DNA of 64,000 nt from Hymenobacter crusticola. GTDB lineage: Bacteria; Bacteroidota; Bacteroidia; Cytophagales; Hymenobacteraceae. The translations under genes were made by a program, and so were the position numbers. The stretch lies in contig NZ_MTSE01000010.1 in the NCBI RefSeq assembly GCF_002154225.1, forward strand, positions 1 through 64,000. The letters run 5' to 3'. The notes beneath the pieces were generated by a model. That model had not been told where the DNA came from. It saw only the letters and a list, made by a program, of their open reading frames with translations, and did no database searches. This document shows, one piece after another, positions 25,441-34,440 of the stretch. Numbering within the stretch: position 1 is the first letter of the stretch; every line of letters starts with the position of its first letter.

Positions 25441-27696
25441 CTAAGCTTTCGACTTTGACGCCGTTTTGGCCTCCGTCTTAGCTCCCTCGTTTTCGGGGTG
25501 GGTTGATGATTTCATATCGGCTAGTGGGGCGTTAGCCGGTGGCGCAACGGGCGTAATAATCGTAGGCGTTGCCCCAATAGGAGCTAGCTCTAGGGTGATG
25601 AGCGAACCGCGCCGGGCCGGACTGCCCGCCGCAATCGACTGGCGGCTTACGCGCCCGCTGCCGAGCGTGCGCACGCGCAGGCCCCGGTTTTCGAGCAGGA
25701 ACAACGCGTCGCGTAACGTTAGGCCTTGCACGTTGGGCACCCGGCCGGGCCGCACGGCCGCCGACTGCCACGTGAGCGACTTCGTGCCTGAGTCAGTGGA
25801 GGTGGTAGCGCGCACCCAGTCGTCGCCCTCGGCGCGGGAGTGGGTGCTTACCCCTAGCTGCTGGCATACTTCCATCAGTTCATCCTGCATGCCGGCTTTC
25901 ACCAGCGGCACATACGACTTGTTCACCGGCGCGCGCGCCAGGAGCGGCCGTTGGCTGGCAGCGTCGCGGGCCATGGCTTTATCGGCCACCTCGCGGAAGA
26001 TTGGCGCGGCCACCTGCGCCCCCGACCAGTTGCCCCGCTTGGGCGAGTCGACCACCACAATGCAGCTGTACTTGGGCTTATTGGCCGGGAAGTAGCCGCA
26101 GAAGCTAGTCGAGTACATCTTGGTGTATTGACCGTTTTTGAACTTCCAGGCCGTACCGGTTTTGCCCGCAATGGAGTAGTCGGGCGTGCGGATGGCGCGG
26201 GCGGTGCCTTCCACCACCACGCCTTCCAGCATAGCACGCAGCTTCGCTAGGGTCTCGTCGGAGCAGATTTTCGGAATCAGCACTTTCGGCTCGTAGTGCT
26301 CCAGCACTTGGCCGTTCTGCTTGATTTCTTTCACGATCATCGGCTGCACCTTCGCTCCGTTATTAGCAATGGAGTTGTAGAAGGCCAGCGTTTGGAGCGG
26401 AGCTAGCTTCAGCTCGTAGCCGATGCACATCGTCGTGAGCGAGGTGCGGCTCCACGAGCGGTCCGTAGGGTCTTTGATGTAGGGCCTAGCTTCACCCGAC
26501 ATCTGGAAACCGAGGGGTTTGTTCAGGCCAAACTTCTTGAGGTGCTCGGCGTAGCGCTCGGGTTTCTTGTTGAACTCTCGGTCGATGAGCACCGCCACGC
26601 CAATGTTCGACGACACCTCGATTACGTGCTTCACCGACACCTTGCCGTAGGCGTGCGTGTCCGTTTTCACGGCCCCACCAATGCGCATGGAGCCCGAACG
26701 GCCCGTGTTCACCGTGTCGTCGAGCGAGATGTTGGGGTTTTCTTCAAACAGCGCCATCATGGAAGCTAGCTTGAAGGTAGAGCCCGGCTCGGTGCGGCCT
26801 TGGTCGGCGAAGGCGTAGTTGTAATCCTCGCGGTACACGCCCTCGGCCACTTTACCGAGGTTGGCCACCGCCTTGATTTCGCCAGTTTGCACCTCCATCA
26901 GAATCACGCAGCCGTATTGGGCGTCATTCTGAATAAGAGATTTGTACAGCGCATTTTCAGCGACGTCTTGCAAGTTGATGTCGAGCGTCGTCTGGATGTC
27001 GTAGCCGGGCTGGGGCTTTACTTCGGTGCCGTCGTAGATGGGCTTGTTGCCACCGGGCAGGCGCTCAAACAACGCTTCGCCGTCTTTGCCGGCTAGGTAG
27101 CGGTTGTAGGTAAACTCTAGGCCCGCACCGTTCTTGTCTTCGTTCAGGAAGCCCACGGTGCGCTGCGCCAGCCCACCAAACGGCCGGAAACGCTTATCAA
27201 CCTTCTCGAAAATAACGCCGCCCTTGTTCTTACCAGCGCGGAAAACCGGCCACGAGGAAAGCAGTTTCTTCTCCTGATAGTTGATCTGCCGTGAGTTGAG
27301 GCGCACATAGCGCACCCCAGCGTTCTTGGCGTTTTTCAGACGACGCTTGTATTCCTGCGACGAACGGTCGCCGAAGAAACGTGACAGTAATATCGCCAGT
27401 GAATCAACTCCACTCTTAAAAGTTTCCTTGTCGACCACGCTAGGGTCCCAGGCTACCCGGTAAAAAGGCAGCGAGGTCGCCATCATGCTCTTGCCATCAC
27501 TAGCCAGGATGTTGCCGCGCGTGGCAAACACCGGCTGGTACACCACCCGGCGCTCTTGCTCCAGCGCACGCCACTTCTCCCCTTCTTTAAACTGAATGCG
27601 CGACACCTTCCAGATGATGGCCGCCGAAAACAAGCATACGCCTAGGAATGCTAGCCGTACGCGCGTTACTATCGCCTTCTTAACGTTGCCTTTCAT
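25441..27696 (-). CDS. ftsI: Septal penicillin-binding protein FtsI (PBP3/transpeptidase) with PASTA domain
   Basis: This 751-residue bitopic class B PBP cross-links septal peptidoglycan with FtsW. It has a single N-terminal membrane helix (about 12-28), a dimerisation domain, and the transpeptidase domain with SxxK at S306-K309 (GSTFKL), SSN at 362-364 and KTG at 512-514, all intact. A C-terminal PASTA domain (about 665-725: VPNVQGLTLRDALFLLENRGL) follows, as in Spo VD/Gram-positive types and in Bacteroidota, and then an alanine/lysine-rich tail. It starts 7 nt after the FtsL-like gene. It is the target of beta-lactams in this cluster. Confidence 0.95.
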   Translation of the reverse strand: MKGNVKKAIVTRVRLAFLGVCLFSAAIIWKVSRIQFKEGEKWRALEQERRVVYQPVFATRGNILASDGKSMMATSLPFYRVAWDPSVVDKETFKSGVDSLAILLSRFFGDRSSQEYKRRLKNAKNAGVRYVRLNSRQINYQEKKLLSSWPVFRAGKNKGGVIFEKVDKRFRPFGGLAQRTVGFLNEDKNGAGLEFTYNRYLAGKDGEALFERLPGGNKPIYDGTEVKPQPGYDIQTTLDINLQDVAENALYKSLIQNDAQYGCVILMEVQTGEIKAVANLGKVAEGVYREDYNYAFADQGRTEPGSTFKLASMMALFEENPNISLDDTVNTGRSGSMRIGGAVKTDTHAYGKVSVKHVIEVSSNIGVAVLIDREFNKKPERYAEHLKKFGLNKPLGFQMSGEARPYIKDPTDRSWSRTSLTTMCIGYELKLAPLQTLAFYNSIANNGAKVQPMIVKEIKQNGQVLEHYEPKVLIPKICSDETLAKLRAMLEGVVVEGTARAIRTPDYSIAGKTGTAWKFKNGQYTKMYSTSFCGYFPANKPKYSCIVVVDSPKRGNWSGAQVAAPIFREVADKAMARDAASQRPLLARAPVNKSYVPLVKAGMQDELMEVCQQLGVSTHSRAEGDDWVRATTSTDSGTKSLTWQSAAVRPGRVPNVQGLTLRDALFLLENRGLRVRTLGSGRVSRQSIAAGSPARRGSLITLELAPIGATPTIITPVAPPANAPLADMKSSTHPENEGAKTEAKTASKSKA

Positions 27697-27703
27697 TGCG
27701 GTG

Positions 27704-28402
27704 CTATTCGTAATGATTGGATGAGCGCGGAGTATCTTCGATTTCTGCGGGCAAGTCGGTCGTCGGGGCGGGCGGACCGGCCTCGGTGATATTGGCCTCG
27801 GCGGGCGGGGCGGCCGTAGCTAGTGAATCAATCCTAGCTCGTGCGGCAATCGAATCGGCCGTCAGCAGCGGCACCATGTCCAGCGAAGCTTCATCGAGGT
27901 GGCCCGCTGGCACGTTGATGCGAAAGGGCGGCGAGGAGCTTTCGACTAAGCCGTAGGCGGCCACTTTGCGCGCTACCTCGCTTTGCTTGCTAGCCTCCAT
28001 GTAGTCGGCGGAGAGCGTAGTGTAGTCGGCGCGCAAGTCTTCGGTTTCGAGCTTCAGCTTCTGAATGTTGCGGTTCATGCGGTACGCGTAGTGCGTGTTG
28101 CCGATGTACAGCAGCGTCAGAAACATGATGAACAGCACGTGCGGCAGGAAGCGCACGGGCAACCCCTCCCGAAAGAGCCCATCCATGCGAATGGCGCGGT
28201 CGAGCACCGTGAACACGCTCCACGAGCTGCGCGGCCCAGCTTCCACTTCTTCTGGCTCGGGGGCGGCTTTGGCTTTCGGCTTAGGGGTTGGGGCTAGCTC
28301 CGGCATCGGCTGGCTTACCGGCTCCGGCACAACGGCTACTACCTCGCGCGGCACATTGGCGCGGGGTTTTGTAACGGGTGGTTTTATTGTATTCAATGCC
28401 AT
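27704..28402 (-). CDS. FtsL-like divisome protein
   Basis: A 232-residue bitopic protein between rsmH and ftsI, the place of ftsL. An N-terminal cytosolic part rich in proline and alanine (about 1-60) precedes a single membrane helix (FLPHVLFIMFLTLLYIGNTHYA, about 84-105) and a periplasmic coiled-coil-like stretch (RMNRNIQKLKLETEDLRADYTTL). A variable acidic tail ends the protein. This is the topology of FtsL, but with much longer ends than the E. coli protein (121 aa), matching the Bacteroidota FtsL-like family. It would link FtsQ and FtsB-type proteins to FtsWI. The assignment comes from position and topology, since FtsL sequence conservation is poor. Confidence 0.82.
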   Translation of the reverse strand: MALNTIKPPVTKPRANVPREVVAVVPEPVSQPMPELAPTPKPKAKAAPEPEEVEAGPRSSWSVFTVLDRAIRMDGLFREGLPVRFLPHVLFIMFLTLLYIGNTHYAYRMNRNIQKLKLETEDLRADYTTLSADYMEASKQSEVARKVAAYGLVESSSPPFRINVPAGHLDEASLDMVPLLTADSIAARARIDSLATAAPPAEANITEAGPPAPTTDLPAEIEDTPRSSNHYE

Positions 28403-28416
28403 ATTTCAAGCGTCGA

Positions 28417-29346
28417 TTAACTGTTTGTCCGTTCTGCCACGCGCAGCTTGGCACTGCGGGCGCGGCTGTTTTCGGCTATTTCCGCGGCCGACGCCTCAAC
28501 GGGCTTGCGCGTGAGCACCTCGTAAGGCGTGTGCGTGTGGCCGTAGAAATCCTTTTCCACTTCGCCGAAGAACTTGCCTTTGGCCATGAAGTTCTTCACC
28601 AACCGGTCTTCCAGCGAGTGGTAGCTCATCACCACCAAGCGGCCACCGGGGCGCAGCACTTGGGCCGTTTGCTGGAGCATTTCCTGCAACGCGGCCATCT
28701 CATCGTTCACCTCTATGCGTAAGGCTTGAAATACCTGGGCTAGGTATTTGTTTTCCTTGCCCCGCGGCATGCAGCTCGCAATGGCCTGCTTCAGTTCGCC
28801 AATGGTCGTGAGCTGCCGTCCGCGCCGGCCCGTTACGACGGCTTTGGCGAGGGTGCGGGCATTCGTGACTTCCCCGTACATGCCGAAGATGCGGTGCAGG
28901 GCGGCCTCGTCGTAGTCGTTGATAATGTCGGCAGCAGTCCGGTCACCCTCCGGGTCCATGCGCATATCCAAGGGCCCATCGAAGCGGGTGCTGAAGCCGC
29001 GCTCCGGCGTGTCAAACTGGTGCGACGAAACACCTAGATCGGCCAGCAACCCGTCAACGGGCAGCGCACCGAGGCGGGCTAGCTCTTGGTGCAAGTCGCG
29101 GAAGTTGGCGCGGATGAAGGTGAACTGCGGCCGGGTTAGCTTGGCGGCTTCGCGCTCGGCGTCGGCATCCTGGTCGAAGCTGTAGAGGTGGCCGGTGGTA
29201 AGGCGCTCCAAGAGCCGGGCCGAGTGGCCGCCGCCGCCGAAAGTCACGTCTACGTAACGGCCCTCCGGCTGCAAGGCTAGCCCTTCCAGGCACTCGGCCA
29301 GCATTACGGGCCGGTGGTAGGCAGTATCGTTTTGGTAGGTGCTCAT
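28417..29346 (-). CDS. rsmH: 16S rRNA (cytosine1402-N4)-methyltransferase RsmH (MraW)
   Basis: This SAM-dependent enzyme methylates N4 of C1402 in the ribosomal P site. It is 309 residues. It shows the family start HRPVMLAECLEGL, the SAM-binding loop VDVTFGGGGHSARLLERL (about 33-50), DLGVSSHQFD (about 103-112) and the late VMSYHSLEDRLVKNFM motif. Its ATG overlaps the mraZ stop (ATGA), so the two are translationally coupled, as in most bacteria. The ftsL-like gene follows after 14 nt. Confidence 0.96.
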   Translation of the reverse strand: MSTYQNDTAYHRPVMLAECLEGLALQPEGRYVDVTFGGGGHSARLLERLTTGHLYSFDQDADAEREAAKLTRPQFTFIRANFRDLHQELARLGALPVDGLLADLGVSSHQFDTPERGFSTRFDGPLDMRMDPEGDRTAADIINDYDEAALHRIFGMYGEVTNARTLAKAVVTGRRGRQLTTIGELKQAIASCMPRGKENKYLAQVFQALRIEVNDEMAALQEMLQQTAQVLRPGGRLVVMSYHSLEDRLVKNFMAKGKFFGEVEKDFYGHTHTPYEVLTRKPVEASAAEIAENSRARSAKLRVAERTNS

Positions 29347-29816
29347 GCGGCTGCGGAGCCGCCGAGCGGCATATCAGTTGACAAAAACTTTTGGGCCAGC
29401 TGCGAGAAGCTTTTCTGGTCTTTGATCAGGAAAGCATCATAGCGCTCCGGGTCCCAGATTTCGCAGCGGTTGCCCATCCCCACAATGATGGCTTCCTTCT
29501 CGATGCCCGCATAACGCAGCATGGTGCGCGGCAGCATAAAGCGCCCAATGTTGTCGAGCTCCACTTCCGTCATGCCGCGGAAGAAATTGCGCTGAAACTG
29601 GCGGTATTCTTCATTGAACTCATCCAGCGCCATCACCTTGTCGTGGATCACGCGCCAAGAAGAGCTCGGGTATAAAACCAAGCACGGCTCGAAGCCACGC
29701 ACGAGTACAAGTTGGTTTCCAGTCTCCTGCGGCAGGCTCCCCTTCACCTTGGCGGGTAGCACCAAGCGCCCTTTCGGGTCCAGCTTGCACTCATATTCGC
29801 CAGAGAGAAGATTCAT
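29343..29816 (-). CDS. mraZ: Transcriptional regulator/cell division protein MraZ
   Basis: MraZ is a DNA-binding protein of the AbrB/SpoVT fold that controls the division cluster from its own promoter region. From the ATG at 29816 it is 157 residues and starts MNLLSGEYECKLDPKGRLVLPA, the canonical first SpoVT-AbrB repeat. The second repeat contains NIGRFMLPRTMLRYAG. In-frame ATGs further upstream (29858, 29879) would precede the predicted transcription start and add a tail not found in the family, so they are rejected. It heads the cluster and overlaps rsmH by 4 bp. Confidence 0.94.
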   Translation of the reverse strand: MNLLSGEYECKLDPKGRLVLPAKVKGSLPQETGNQLVLVRGFEPCLVLYPSSSWRVIHDKVMALDEFNEEYRQFQRNFFRGMTEVELDNIGRFMLPRTMLRYAGIEKEAIIVGMGNRCEIWDPERYDAFLIKDQKSFSQLAQKFLSTDMPLGGSAAA

Positions 29817-29845
29817 GCCGGGTGGGCTCAGGTGAGGGATAATAG

Positions 29846-29853
29846 CAAAAGTA
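29846..29853 (-). promoter_or_regulatory. Candidate promoter of the division/cell wall cluster
   Basis: Minus-strand TACTTTTG is a perfect TAnnTTTG -7 element 29 nt upstream of the mraZ ATG at 29816. The -33 region is weak (GTGG instead of TTG). MraZ usually represses its own promoter here. Confidence 0.45.
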
Positions 29854-30120
29854 CTCATTGCCCCCGAAAAGCCCACCACGATTTACCATTTTCTACCACC
29901 ACCTGAAAACGCCGTTTTGAAGCGCTCAAATGCGTTTTAGGCTAGATACTGGTACTAGTGAAATAAAAAAGTGGGAGATGGTGGAGAAGACGTTACGAAA
30001 TTATCAGCGTCAGTACTTATCTAGAAATAATAAAACTGTGCTTATGGGAAGTGCAATAAACAACGCACCATGTACCCTAACGACGCAGTTTATAAACTAT
30101 TATGTACTAAGATTAACTAC

Positions 30121-31443
30121 ATGAAGCAGATCATTAGCCTGTTACTCTTCAGCTTATCTAGCTGCTTAGCCGTCGTTGCGCAACGGAAACAGCAGGTTTT
30201 CTTCACCGATGTCAACAACTTCTGGGTGGCTTACGACAGCATCCGTAGCACGACTGACAGCCTCAAGCAGATCCAGTACATCAAGAAACTATACATCGAC
30301 AAAGGTACTCCTGGCTTGCGGGCCTTCATGGAAGTTCGGGCGTATACCCCGCAAGAGTGGGTAAGCTCCATCCGGCAGCACCCTAGGTTTTGGGATTCTA
30401 TTCGCCCGAATACTTGGCGCGCAAAAGCCGCCGTGCGCCAGATCGAGCCGGCTCTGAAGAAGCTGAAAAAGTTGTATCCTGCTTTGCGCCCCGCCAGCAT
30501 CTACTTCACTATCGGAGCGCTCCGCTCCGGTGGCACCGTCAAGGATAGCTTGGTACTCATTGGCACTGAGCTAGCTATTGGGACGGCCACGACGGACGTT
30601 TCTGAATTTTCGAAAAACAAGAGTGCTTTTCTTACCAGGCACTACAAATCCGAGCCCTCCCAGAACATTGTCCCGCTCAACATCCACGAATACGTGCACA
30701 CCCAGGAGAAAGCCTCCGGGAGCACCCTGCTGGGGCAAGCGCTGAATGAGGGCGTCTGCGATTTTGTAACGGAATGTGTGACGGGCAAAACCATGCCGCT
30801 GCCTTACATGACGTATGGCCCCAAGCACGAGCAGGAGCTAAAGGAGAAATTTAAAGCGCAGCTATTTTCGCCTTACTACGGCAATTGGTTCTACAACCAA
30901 GAGTCCGACGACCCGAACCACGTGCCCGACCTAGGGTACTACATGGGTTACGCCATTTGCAAGACTTATTACCAGCAGGCCAAAAATAAACAGCAGGCCA
31001 TCAAGGAGCTCATCGAGCTAGACTTCGCCAACAGCGACGCCACGGAAGCGTTCCTAACCAAGACCCACTACTACGTCGAGCCCATCAACAAAGCGCAGCT
31101 TCTGCAAGCCTACGAGAGCAACCGCCCCGTGGTCAGCAGCATCACGCCGGCCATTCCCAGCGACGGATATCTGGACGCAAATGTGAAGGAAATTCGGGTG
31201 GAGTTTTCGCGCCCGATGGGGCCAAGCCGCAGCTTGGACCTAGGCCCTGATGCGGGCGGAAAAACGCCCGTTGTGGGTAGTACTCCCTTTTCAGCGGACA
31301 AGAAGTCATTCGCCTACAAGGTCAATCTGAAGCCCGGCCAGACGTACGATTTGATCCTGATGGGATTCATGGAGGACGGCGGTTTTCGTTCGCTCGACGG
31401 TTATCCACTAAAACCTTACCGCCTGACCTTCAAGACCAAGTAG
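30121..31443 (+). CDS. Predicted secreted zinc metallopeptidase with C-terminal Ig-like domain
   Basis: From the ATG at 30121 this is 440 residues with a signal peptide (MKQIISLLLFSLSSCLAVVAQ). An ATG at 30070 is rejected because it would put 17 polar residues ahead of the signal. The core carries HEYVHTQE (HExxH, about residue 199), followed some 20-30 residues later by an acidic stretch (LNEGVCDFVTE) that could give the third zinc ligand. This resembles the DUF2268/gluzincin-like peptidases seen in Bacteroidota. The last about 100 residues (ITPAIPSDGYLD...) look like a bacterial Ig-like domain of the Big_5 type. The substrate is unknown. The gene stands alone. Confidence 0.72.
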   Translation: MKQIISLLLFSLSSCLAVVAQRKQQVFFTDVNNFWVAYDSIRSTTDSLKQIQYIKKLYIDKGTPGLRAFMEVRAYTPQEWVSSIRQHPRFWDSIRPNTWRAKAAVRQIEPALKKLKKLYPALRPASIYFTIGALRSGGTVKDSLVLIGTELAIGTATTDVSEFSKNKSAFLTRHYKSEPSQNIVPLNIHEYVHTQEKASGSTLLGQALNEGVCDFVTECVTGKTMPLPYMTYGPKHEQELKEKFKAQLFSPYYGNWFYNQESDDPNHVPDLGYYMGYAICKTYYQQAKNKQQAIKELIELDFANSDATEAFLTKTHYYVEPINKAQLLQAYESNRPVVSSITPAIPSDGYLDANVKEIRVEFSRPMGPSRSLDLGPDAGGKTPVVGSTPFSADKKSFAYKVNLKPGQTYDLILMGFMEDGGFRSLDGYPLKPYRLTFKTK

Positions 31444-31510
31444 GTAAGCCTAGCCCAGATTCCGCACCCACCAACGCGTTATTCTACACAAGGTATTGCC
31501 CGTAAGTGCG

Positions 31511-31518
31511 TATCTTTG
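31511..31518 (+). promoter_or_regulatory. -7 promoter element directly before the HYC_CC_PP-like gene
   Basis: TATCTTTG is a perfect -7 match, ending 4 nt before the GTG at 31523. Transcription would start at or very near the start codon, implying a leaderless message or a start further downstream. No good -33 TTG at the right spacing was found. Confidence 0.45.
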
Positions 31519-31522
31519 GGGT

Positions 31523-31966
31523 GTGAAACGTCCGCTTGCTCATCGGCTGTTCAGTGGCTTTTTGGCCCTGCTGGTCCTCACCGCTTCGGTGGGGCTCACG
31601 GTGCTGCGCCATACCTGCAACCAGAGCGGACACACCACGACGGCCGTCATTTTCTCGACGCCGCACCACGGCTGCCCTAGTGCCAAGCCGGCGCCGGAGC
31701 GCCACTCGGTTAGTGCCCACCTCAAAGGCGCTTGCTGCGACTTCAAAGCGCACTTTCACAAGCTCGACGCCTCCTCGGCGGCAGCGGGCCTGCTGAAAAG
31801 CTTGGTGCCGGAGTTTGTAGCAGCTTGGCTCCCGACGGCCGTTTGGCCGGGAGTGCCAACAGCACCGCAACTGGTGCAAGCTGCCGCCTGGCACGCGTCC
31901 GATAGCTCGCCGCCGTTACGGGCTGGCCGGACATTGCTGACGTTCGTCTGCACCCTGGTCGTTTAG
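31523..31966 (+). CDS. HYC_CC_PP-like small protein of a heavy-metal locus
   Basis: This is 147 residues from a GTG at 31523 (MKRPLAHRLFSGF...); a TTG at 31496 gives an unlikely longer N-terminus that overlaps the -7 promoter element. A hydrophobic signal or anchor (about 9-28) precedes spaced HTC, HHGC and ACCDF motifs and a proline-rich second half. This H-Y/T-C ... CC ... PP arrangement resembles the HYC_CC_PP family found beside copper or other metal TonB receptors in Bacteroidota. The next gene is a TonB receptor, followed by an HMA-domain protein, which fits. The exact function, probably metal binding at the cell envelope, is unknown. Confidence 0.7.
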   Translation: MKRPLAHRLFSGFLALLVLTASVGLTVLRHTCNQSGHTTTAVIFSTPHHGCPSAKPAPERHSVSAHLKGACCDFKAHFHKLDASSAAAGLLKSLVPEFVAAWLPTAVWPGVPTAPQLVQAAAWHASDSSPPLRAGRTLLTFVCTLVV

Positions 31967-32066
31967 CAATTGTTTTCCGAACCGCTCCCCACGGAGCGGC
32001 AGCGGTTTCGTGTGCGCACGAGGCTGCTCTGCTTTTCGTCGAAAACGTTGCTAACTCCCTGCTACC

Positions 32067-34349
32067 ATGACTTCTTTTTCTGGGCGCTTGGTGGTGCCAA
32101 TGCTTAGCTTGTGGCTGGGCAGCACCCACCTAGCCCTTGCCCAATCGGATGCCCTAGCCCCCGTGCGCGGGCAGGTGACCGATGCCGCTTCGTCGGCCCC
32201 CCTACCCGGCGCTGTGGTGCGCTGGCTCGGCTCGGCCGATGGCGTCACGACCACCGACGCCGCTGGCACCTTCAGCCTCGTACGGCCGGCGCGTGCCACC
32301 AACCAACTCATTATCAACTCACTGAGCTACCTGCCGGATACCATCACGCTCAGCGACAATGCCTACGTACGGGTGGCCTTGCGGCGCAACACCGAGCTAG
32401 GCGAAGTGAAAGTAGAAGGTCGCACCCAAAGCTACTCGGCCCTCACGCCCACTAACACACAAGTCATTACCAGCCGCGACCTGACCAAATCGGCGTGCTG
32501 CAACCTAGCCGAGAGCTTTGAAACCAACGCCTCCGTGGAGGTTTCAACCACCGATGCCGTATCGGGTGCCAAGCAGATCCAACTGCTCGGTTTGGATGGG
32601 GCCTATTCGCTGATGACGGTCGATAACTTGCCGGCCTTGCGCGGCCTGTCGACACCCTACCGCTTAGGCTACTTGTCAGGCACTTGGATTGATGGCATCG
32701 ACATCATCAAGGGCATGGGCTCGGTGGTAAGCGGCTACGAAAGCATCTCGGGGCAGGTAAACGTGCGCCTGAAGGAGCCCGAGAAGTCTGAACGGCTGCT
32801 GTTCAACGCCTATGCCAACGACCTCGGCAAGTTCGACTTGAACCTGAACGTGTCGGCCCAGCCGTCGGAGAAGCTGAGCACGGCCCTGCTGTTGCACACC
32901 GACCACCTCGGCAACCGCGTCGACCGCAACAAGGATGGCTTCCTGGATCTGCCCCTGGCCACGCAGTACAACTTGTTCAACAAGTGGAAGTACAAGTCGG
33001 GCAAGGGCATTGTGAGCGAGCTAGGCCTAGGTGCCTTGCGCGAAACCCGTCAGGGTGGCCAGATGGGCTTTCGGGAAAACAACCCTGGTACGTACTACGG
33101 CACCACGCTCACCACCGACCGCTATACCGGCTACAGCAAAACCAGCTACACCTGGCCGGGCCGCCCCTACCAGAGCATCGGCCTGATGCTCACGGGCACG
33201 AGCCACGCTTTCGACTCGCGGTATGGCCTGCGTACTTACGACGGCACCCAGCGCACTGGCCTGGGCACCCTGATGTTTCAGAGCATCATTGGCACGACAG
33301 CCCACACGTACCGCTTAGGCGTGAGCTATCTGCACGATGACTACCGCGAGGTATTACGCCAGGGCTTTACGTATGTGAACGAAACGCCGGCACAGCAGTA
33401 TGCGCGTGAGCACCGCAACCGCTTCGAGCGGGTGCCGGGTGCTTTTGCCGAGTACACGTATCAAAACGCGCGCAACCTCACGCTGGTGGGTGGCCTGCGC
33501 GTGGATCGGCACAACCTGTACGGCTGGGTGCTCACGCCGCGCCTCAATGCGAAGTACGACGTGACGCCTAGCACCATCTTGCGCGGAGCAGCAGGTCGGG
33601 GCTTCCGGGTGGCTAACCCCATTGCTGAGAATGCCGGTATGCTGGTTAGCTCGCGTACGTTTGTTATCGACCAAAATTTGCGGCCGGAGCGGGCTTGGAA
33701 CGTGGGCGGTAGCTTCACACAGTACTTCACCTTGGCCGGGCGGCAGGCTACCTTCGTGACGGACTACTACTATACTTGGTTCCAAAACCAAGTCGTGGCC
33801 GACTCCTACACCGACCCCAGCCAGCTTATCCTGACCAACCTAGCTCCGGGGGGCCGCTCGTTCTCGCGCAGTTTCCAGGCCGAAGTACAAGTAGAGCCCG
33901 TTAAGGGCTTGCAAGCCAAAGCCGCTTACAAGTACCTCGACGTGCGCACCGACTACAGTGGCGTGCTGCTGCCCCGGCCGCTCACCGTGCCGCATCGTGC
34001 GTTCGTAAACCTAGGGTACGCTTCCGCCTTCGATAAGTGGCGCGGCGACTTCACGGTGCAGTGGTACGGGCAGCGCCCCTTAGCCCCGCATCCGGGCGCA
34101 CACCATGGTGGCCTTGCCGAGAGCGACTTACCTCTGGCGCCGCGCTTTGCCTTACTCAATGCGCAGCTTACGCGAGCATTCAAACGATTTGAGCTGTATG
34201 CCGGCGTTGAGAACCTAACTAACTACCGCCAGCCCAATCCTATTGCAGGCGCAGCCCAACCTTTCGGCCCCAACTTTGACGCCGCGATGGTGTGGGGGCC
34301 AACTTACGGCCGCCTCACGTACGCGGGCTTGCGCTTCAAAATCGAGTAG
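32067..34349 (+). CDS. TonB-dependent outer-membrane receptor, probably for a metal
   Basis: This is a 760-residue receptor. After a signal peptide (about 1-25) comes a carboxypeptidase-regulatory-like domain (about 29-110), the common N-terminal extension in Bacteroidota. The plug follows, containing SACCNLAESFETNASVEVSTTDAVSGAKQIQLLGLDG, with an unusual CC pair in it, and then the 22-strand barrel ending in GRLTYAGLRFKIE (C-terminal aromatic end). Such receptors take up substrates using TonB energy. Neighbours, a metal-type CC protein upstream and an HMA-domain protein downstream, suggest copper or a similar ion or its chelate. The substrate is an inference. Confidence 0.88.
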   Translation: MTSFSGRLVVPMLSLWLGSTHLALAQSDALAPVRGQVTDAASSAPLPGAVVRWLGSADGVTTTDAAGTFSLVRPARATNQLIINSLSYLPDTITLSDNAYVRVALRRNTELGEVKVEGRTQSYSALTPTNTQVITSRDLTKSACCNLAESFETNASVEVSTTDAVSGAKQIQLLGLDGAYSLMTVDNLPALRGLSTPYRLGYLSGTWIDGIDIIKGMGSVVSGYESISGQVNVRLKEPEKSERLLFNAYANDLGKFDLNLNVSAQPSEKLSTALLLHTDHLGNRVDRNKDGFLDLPLATQYNLFNKWKYKSGKGIVSELGLGALRETRQGGQMGFRENNPGTYYGTTLTTDRYTGYSKTSYTWPGRPYQSIGLMLTGTSHAFDSRYGLRTYDGTQRTGLGTLMFQSIIGTTAHTYRLGVSYLHDDYREVLRQGFTYVNETPAQQYAREHRNRFERVPGAFAEYTYQNARNLTLVGGLRVDRHNLYGWVLTPRLNAKYDVTPSTILRGAAGRGFRVANPIAENAGMLVSSRTFVIDQNLRPERAWNVGGSFTQYFTLAGRQATFVTDYYYTWFQNQVVADSYTDPSQLILTNLAPGGRSFSRSFQAEVQVEPVKGLQAKAAYKYLDVRTDYSGVLLPRPLTVPHRAFVNLGYASAFDKWRGDFTVQWYGQRPLAPHPGAHHGGLAESDLPLAPRFALLNAQLTRAFKRFELYAGVENLTNYRQPNPIAGAAQPFGPNFDAAMVWGPTYGRLTYAGLRFKIE

Positions 34350-34440
34350 TCATTGCCGACTCTTTTTACCGCATCTGTTGTTTAACCTTCGCTAGGCACC
34401 TGATCAACCTAGGTCTACCTAGTTTTTTAACTCTCTTCCC

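Noticed and set aside
25466..26095. 209-codon plus-strand frame within ftsI
   Set aside because: It is antisense to the ftsI PASTA and transpeptidase coding region, arg/ala/ser-rich with no motif.
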